This document shows, piece after piece, positions 58,473 to 64,000 of a DNA stretch of 64,000 bases. The first letter of the stretch is position 1; the number at the start of each line of letters is the position of its first letter. A model generated the notes under the pieces. That model was not told where the DNA came from and made no database searches. It was given only the letters and a program-made list of their open reading frames with translations. This DNA comes from Rhinopomastus cyanomelas (lineage: Eukaryota; Chordata; Aves; Bucerotiformes; Rhinopomastidae): the NCBI GenBank assembly GCA_013400115.1, contig VXBP01005586.1:71537-135536 (forward strand), given 5' to 3'. Both the position numbers and the translations under genes were made by a program.

Positions 58473-58974
58473 CTGTGTGAAAACAAACGTGTTTAAAATA
58501 AAATGAAAAGTTATTTATGACGTGTTGAACATCCCAGGCAGCACGGAACAAGCCAGGCTCTGATCTCACAAGTCTTCAGTTGGAGCTTGGAGCTACTGCT
58601 GACTTAGAAAAAATGAGAAAGAAGCCCTCACTGAGCACTTTCTCTGATTATTTGCTGGTTCTAGAACACAAGTCTCTGCCACGACCTATGACAGGTTTTT
58701 CTGTGGCCCTCCCCCAAATTGTAAAATATTCAGGAAAATGCAGAGATCCAAATGTTTTCCTTTGCTGTCAGGATTTTAGCAAGAAGTGGTATTTGTTTGT
58801 CTTCACTTAAATGTTCCCCTGTGGAGTCCTGAACTCAAGTGAACCAAAATAACTTGTTTAAAAAAAATATCAGCTATGTTCTAGGATTTTTGCTCTCTAT
58901 AAAACCTGGTCCTAAACAGACAAAGTGTGCTATTCTTGCATCACAGAAATTCTAAAGTGTAGGTAGCAGGTTAT

Positions 58975-59760
58975 CTCAAGAGGCTGCTTAGTTTATCTTC
59001 CTGCCTCAAGGCAGGATCAATCAGGTGTCTGTCTAAAGTGTTCTTCAAATGCATAGCACTGCAGAATCACCAACATTTGCTAGGAGTTTACTCCACTACT
59101 TAACTATCCTTACAGCAAAACCTCTTTTTCTTAATGTCCAGTTTAAATCTCTCAGTTTAAGTCTCAAACATAGCAGATTTGGAAAATGATTTATTTTTCC
59201 TCTCTTGTAACCACATATATTGTACTTAGTCTTCTCGCTGAAGAAAAACAGTTGGTGGTTATCTTCCTATCTCTTTCAGTTCTTTGTAGCTGCCTTTCCA
59301 GCTCATTTCTAAATCCCTGAAGACCCTTGCAGCTTTCCTTTAGGTCCTGAGACACTCCAGAGTTGGCTAAGAGATTCTGTGCTCTTCATCAGATTTGTTC
59401 AGCATCTCTAGAATTTGCAGATTGTTCACTACAATGAGGAACCTGGGTGCCTCTGGCTCTCAAGCCCAACCCTTTCCTGCACTGCTGCATATATTTCTCC
59501 AGGCATGATGCCCCAAGCTGACATGGTACTCCCAGCTGTGACTTTGCCAGTGCTGAACTGACTAGATGGATTGCTTTTTATGTCCTGTTTATATATCTCA
59601 GTAAGATGTTTGCTTTTTTAACAGCAGTATGACTCTGTTGACTTACATCCAATTTGTAATTCATTCTTCCCTGCTCTGCAGCTCTGTTTCTATGTAATAG
59701 CTCTTTAGCTAGTTGTTCCCCACCTTGTATCTTTGTACCTCTGCAAATCACTGCCTAAGG
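58975..59760 (-). mobile_element. Ancient L3/CR1-type LINE remnant
   Basis: Antisense CR1-superfamily features at high divergence: CTGCCTCAAGGCAGGATCAA, CAGGTGTCTGTCTAAAGTGT, TTAATGTCCAGTTTAAATCT, then after a 139-base interruption CTGACATGGTACTCCCAGCT, TGTGACTTTGCCAGTGCTGA and TAAGATGTTTGCTTTTTTAA. The pattern matches old amniote L3/CR1 elements from memory. It is much older than the young CR1 copies here. Confidence 0.72.
59346..59484. repeat. 139-base direct repeat, copy B (nested in the old LINE)
   Basis: Same length and orientation as copy A at 57835-57973, starting CCTGAGACACTCCAGAGTTG. It interrupts the old L3/CR1-type element: LINE-like sequence stops before it and resumes after it. 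Confidence 0.85.
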
Positions 59761-60489
59761 AGAACAACTTGTGTTTCTCAGTGCTCAGTGGGTTGCAGTT
59801 CATGTACTTCAGCCGCTGGTAACAGCAAAGGACAGTACAAGGCTACACTTATGTACTTCCCCGTAGCATGTCATGGATAGCCTGTTTGTGGTGCCACTCC
59901 AGGTAGCTATACGTGTGTGTACAGATATCAACAGAGTGGTGTGACATCCAAGCATAAACATGTTACTGTGGGAGGACGCAGAGGCAGAAGAGCCACTCTG
60001 TGCAGTCAAGGCAGACAGAGCCCTTTGACACTTTGAGGGTCCTGCAGCTATGAACTCCTCTAGGCTATGCTACAACCTCACCCTAACGTGTCTACTTGGA
60101 TGATCCCAAGAAGATTCTGACAAGAGTGAATCTCCATAGGTCAGATGAGTTTTTTAAGCTGTCAGCTGTTTCAGACACAGCCTCTCTCCCACATCTGTAC
60201 CATGGCAGGCAGCAGCAAGAGAAGCATTTGAATATGTAACACTGTATGTAGAAGCTGGAGGCTGGCTTAGTTAGCCTGCTGCGTGCCAGGCACTCCACAG
60301 GAGATTTCAGATATAAGGTCAGAGGCCAGCATGAGTGAGCACATTCTGGTTCTCCTGCAACACTGTTAATAAAGCTTCTGGCTTCCTGTTGTCCTAACAG
60401 AACTACAGCACCTCAGGGAGTGTGACCTAATTCTGTCTGGTGCCAAACGAGACTTTCACCACCTCTAGCAGAGGGATGAAGGAGGTACC

Positions 60490-60824
60490 TATGATTCTAT
60501 GATTTCTATTATCTAGGATGTCTGCTATTGCTGACAACACTAAAGCAGGACTGACTCAACTTTACTCCCTTAGGACAGGAAGATGGTGGAGGCCCCGTCC
60601 TTGGAGGTGTTTAAGGCCAGGCTGGATGAGGCTCTGGCCAGCCTGATCTAGGGTGGCGTGTCCCTGCCCATGGCAGGAGAGTTGGAACTGAATGATCCTG
60701 TGCTCCCTTCTAACCCTGAGTGACTCTATGACTTGGTCTAGGTGATCCTGCTGTGGCAGGGGGGTTGGACTAGATGATCTTTCAAGGTCCCTTCCAATCC
60801 CTAATGATTTTATGATTCTATGAC
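60490..60824 (+). mobile_element. Stacked CR1 LINE 3' tails
   Basis: A bare ATTCTATGATTTC remnant lies near 60492. A diverged tail runs at about 60576-60734 (GGTGTTTAAGGCCAGGCTGG, GTGTCCCTGCCCATGGCAGG, CCTTCTAACCCTGAGTGACT). A young-type tail follows without a spacer at 60735-60824 (GGTCTAGGTGATCCTGCTGT to ATTTTATGATTCTATGAC). Confidence 0.86.
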
Positions 60825-63413
60825 AGTCTTTGGGGGCGGGAGGAATCCTGCAACCCAATGTATTAAGAAACAAATGGCAAAGATTTCTGAACTGTTGGTG
60901 CTAAACAAGTCCTGATAATGAAGTGCAACCTGTAACATCTTTGCTCGGTTCCCTTCAGAGCTGAAGTACTGCCAGCAGAGTTAGAGGGAGGAAAACAAGC
61001 CCTTCTCTCATACCCAGGAACCACATGAGGCTAAAAGAGGTGGCCAAGAGACAAGGTACTGCAGGGCTGCTATCTGGCAGTTTGTCAGCTCTATCTCTGA
61101 CCATAACCAGGAAGGTATGGGCAGGCATTCTATCTCCTGGCTATGGAGGGGGGACACAGGTTCTCAACAGCCTGTCCTCCAGCCAAAACCAGACTCTTCT
61201 TGGAATGCAGAACTCTGCCAGGAAGGGAGTGCCAAGTGGGTACTCACAGCTTCCACACCTCCATATAGCAACCCTTGAGCATCAGGCTCCACACTCCACA
61301 AGGACACAGTGCTGTGTGCTGTTACCTGCATCTGCGTGAACACTGCCTTGTGCTGCTGCTCTTCCACTAGTGCCTACAGCCAGTTGTAACATTTAACTAC
61401 CCATAGGTAAAGTGTACCTGTCCCTGGTCACTCTCTTACCTCTTCTTAGAGGGGTAGCTCTTGGAGATTACCTCCCTTCTCCAACCCTCAGGCTCACAGC
61501 TTTCTAGCAAGGTCAGTGCTTTAGCATACACATACCAGTAAGATATGTGCAAGGCAGAGACAGCTCTGTATTGTCTCTTGCCAAGAAGCCAGGCCCACAA
61601 CAGGGATGTGTGGGCAGCTTAACCCTGACTCACATCTGCTAAATTTGTGGCCCTCTGAGTCAATTCTTGCATGAGCTTAATTTCCTAATTAGCTGGATAT
61701 TACCATCTGCATTTTCAACTCTGTGATGCTCAGAATGTTGAGGTAGTCCCTCCCTGAGCACGCCTTCCTCTGCCACTTTACAAATCTTTACCCTTTTCTT
61801 TTTATTTGTCAGCAGAGAACTGGTTAATTAGCTGCTGTGGCTACTGCTGATTCACTGCCCTGTCCCTCTGCCCCAGTGTCCTCACAGGCACATACCTGAC
61901 TCCTTCCTCACAGAGAGAAGAGTAGCAGGAGAGTAACAAGAGCACAGCATGATACAGTGAACTAGGACACGGATCTCTTGCTAGTTTAGGAGCAGACTGC
62001 ATTCAGGACACATCAACTAGTCCAGTTCAGGATTGTTTGCTTTCTCTGCCCTCCATGTTCAGAACTGTATGCTTTTTTTTGCCACCTCTGTACTCCTGAT
62101 GTTGCTTCTCCTCTGCAGTGAACTCTGCCAGCTGTGGCTGCTCTTGCCTATCAGCAGAGGTGCACAGACTTGTTCTCTTCATTCACTGTCTCCACATTGG
62201 AGGAACGAGAACTCTTACTTACTTAGGACAAATGACCTTCCTCCCCTGGTGTAAGAAGTGGGCAGTCACCTGACCTAACACAGACATTCTGTGCCAAACA
62301 AAACATTGAAAACATTTCAAAGACTCTACAGCACAGGACCATATTGATGTACTTGAATTGTAAGCCTGTGTAATGATTTGATGTTGCTTCCAGAGGCACC
62401 GTGAGGTTCTCTGTGGAGTTGTGACTCCCAGACAGGTCTCTCTTCTCTCATCACGCTTCTCCCCATGCTTCTGTGCAGGCTGCTTTTCTGTCTCATTACA
62501 GCCTACACCAGCCACTCCTGCAATCAGTCCTTGGTAGAGATGCTTCACTCTCCGGATAGATGCTCTCTTTGCTCAGAGGTTAGAAAGGGAGCCAGCTAAA
62601 TAAATAACTTTCTTGGTTATTTAGCTGAGCAGCTGCCATGTTTGCAGTATCTTCTGCACTGTGTGAGCAAGGAAGGTGTTGATGATGGGTGTAGTCAGTC
62701 ACTTGTTCCCATCTGGCTGCAATAGCACAGTTTGTGCTCAGCTAGGATATGGGTGTGTGCTGTGGGCTTCCTGCAAGGCCTAGATCCAAACCTTAGTATG
62801 GTTGGGCTCAGTCTAGGGGATAGACAGATTACTTTCCTAACATCACAGAACCACCATCCAAATGCCCCAGTGTTTTTTTTAGGGGAAAGGAGTTAGAGGT
62901 ATTATCAGCTTGCACATGAGGTTATATGTGTAAGGCACCAGAACAGAGAGAGCCTGGCTTTGTTACAAGGGAGACATTCCAGCAATGCAAGAAAGCAAAG
63001 TCGTGCATATTGCGCCAGTTCCACTTCTCCACTGACTTCAGTGGCTGCATCTAGTTTAATTTCAGGGAACTACACTGATGGCTGAATAAAGAACCTAGTA
63101 AATTAAAAGCAAGGCAGAGCAAAGTGTGATAAAGGGATTTACTTCTAGACTTCTGCAAGTAAAGCCAGGAGGGCTGGGCTGTGTTTTTTGTTCAAGTAAA
63201 ATGAAAGTTTGTCCCACCTGAATTTGCTAATCTACCTTTTACTAAGTGACTGATTGCACCTGATAGGACTGGAATGCCTTTCTATCAGCCATGTGGACAG
63301 GAGAAAAAAAAAAGTAAGAACAGTGTAATGGCTTATCCCTTTAAATTGCTAGTTATGCTGCTCATTAGGTTCTAGCTTTATCCTTCAGAGCAACTTGGTT
63401 CTTGAGTACTGAC

Positions 63414-63590
63414 CTGTTCAAAAAGGCATTGCCAAAGGCGTTGAGTTTCCTGAAAGGTTTTTTGGGATCCACCACCAATGCATTTCCAGGAATGATTCCT
63501 TCCACATCTCCTTGCATAACTGCTATAAAGGAGTCAGTTGTAGGCTCTGGTCCAATCCTCATCCCTGGGAAATCCTGCTCCAGCAGGTAC
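63414..63590 (-). CDS. EHD3: EHD3 coding exon (second of the gene, first visible)
   Basis: A 177-base exon. It gives the last base of a split Arg codon, 58 codons (about residues 77-134) and the first two bases of the next Arg. It starts YLLEQDFPGMRIGPEPTTDS and includes FIAVMQGDVEG, NALVVDPKKPF and NAFGNAFLN. This is the stretch just after the P-loop in the ATPase domain, with the conserved TT switch-type threonines in PEPTTDSF. The P-loop exon lies beyond the window edge, so the gene is partial here. The acceptor is GGCCTACAG and the donor ACAG|GTCAGT. Summing all five exons leaves about 76 residues for the missing first exon, which agrees with the human protein. Confidence 0.97.
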
Positions 63591-64000
63591 CTGTAGGCCA
63601 AAAAAAAAGGGTGCGGGCATTAGACACCTAAATCAGTTGTGCAGAACTCTGCAGTGTAATATGAAGCTCAGGAGTATGAATTCTTCTGAGACTTTTAGCA
63701 GTCACTGAATTGTTTGACAAATGCTGTGGTAACGTTTCTACTCAGGATCTCAACATTTAAAGCTCTCTTAATTCAGGTGGATTAAGAATTTGAGATTATA
63801 GCTCCTGGGAAGAGTTTCCCATCGTGTTTGATCATTTTAATCCTCAAGACATTTGGAACAGACTTAACATAGCAAAGTAAAACCAGCAGTTCACTGCAAC
63901 CAGAGTCAATCCCAAAACCTTATTGGCCTTTGGTGCCAATATCAATTACTTCATTGCTGCTCATTTCAGCAGACTCATTCAACTAATATGCTCAGCCCCC
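63591..64000 (-). other. EHD3: EHD3 intron 1 (3' part)
   Basis: Intronic sequence between the missing first exon and the exon at 63590. It begins, read on the plus strand, with the acceptor's purine run (pyrimidine-rich on the minus strand). Nothing else is recognised. Confidence 0.85.

Larger units (their letters stand above)
58473..63413 (-). other. EHD3: EHD3 intron (4.9 kb)
   Basis: Holds an ancient L3/CR1-type LINE (58975-59760) with copy B of the 139-base repeat inside it, and tandem CR1 tails at 60576-60824. The remainder, including 60825-63413, shows no feature I can support. Confidence 0.88.

Overview
This is vertebrate nuclear DNA, almost certainly from a bird. It has split genes with canonical GT/AG splice sites, and it is littered with CR1 (chicken repeat 1) LINE fragments that carry the typical 3' tail of repeated ATTCTATG-like units. 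Many copies are similar to each other and belong to one apparently young subfamily, so the lineage seems to have had a strong CR1 burst. A piciform or coraciiform-type bird is possible, but that is only a guess.

Layout. (1) Positions 373-7041, plus strand: the last six coding exons of xanthine dehydrogenase (XDH), encoding the C-terminal 213 residues of the molybdenum-cofactor domain and including the GEPPLF segment with the catalytic glutamate. (2) 7042-11517: XDH 3' UTR and intergenic DNA with CR1 pieces and a tRNA-headed SINE. (3) 11518-14294, minus strand: a small two-exon gene, apparently complete, for a 310-residue type II membrane sulfotransferase-like protein. Its PAPS-binding 5' motif is degenerate. 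Its intron holds a CR1 copy interrupted by a 218-base assembly gap. (4) 14295 to about 41600: a repeat-rich stretch with no recognisable protein gene. It holds many CR1 insertions (some nested), one strong CTCF-like site at 15593-15609, and a CpG-containing patch near 30.2-30.7 kb. (5) About 41600-64000, minus strand: the 3' UTR and last five coding exons of EHD3. The first exon, with the P-loop, lies beyond the window.

XDH and EHD3 are neighbours and convergent in human too (established knowledge), so the window keeps an old vertebrate linkage with a sulfotransferase-like gene between them. The genes have no evident joint pathway. XDH makes urate, the main nitrogen waste of birds. EHD3 reshapes membranes in endosomal recycling. 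The sulfotransferase-like protein would sit in the Golgi.

The most unusual signals are two SINE-like elements (10.4 kb and 55.1 kb). They have different RNA polymerase III-type heads, one like tRNA-Lys and one clearly like 5S rRNA, but share a CR1-like tail. The sulfotransferase-like protein has also lost key cofactor-binding residues, and a 139-base direct repeat lies in the EHD3 introns with one copy nested inside an ancient L3/CR1-type LINE.
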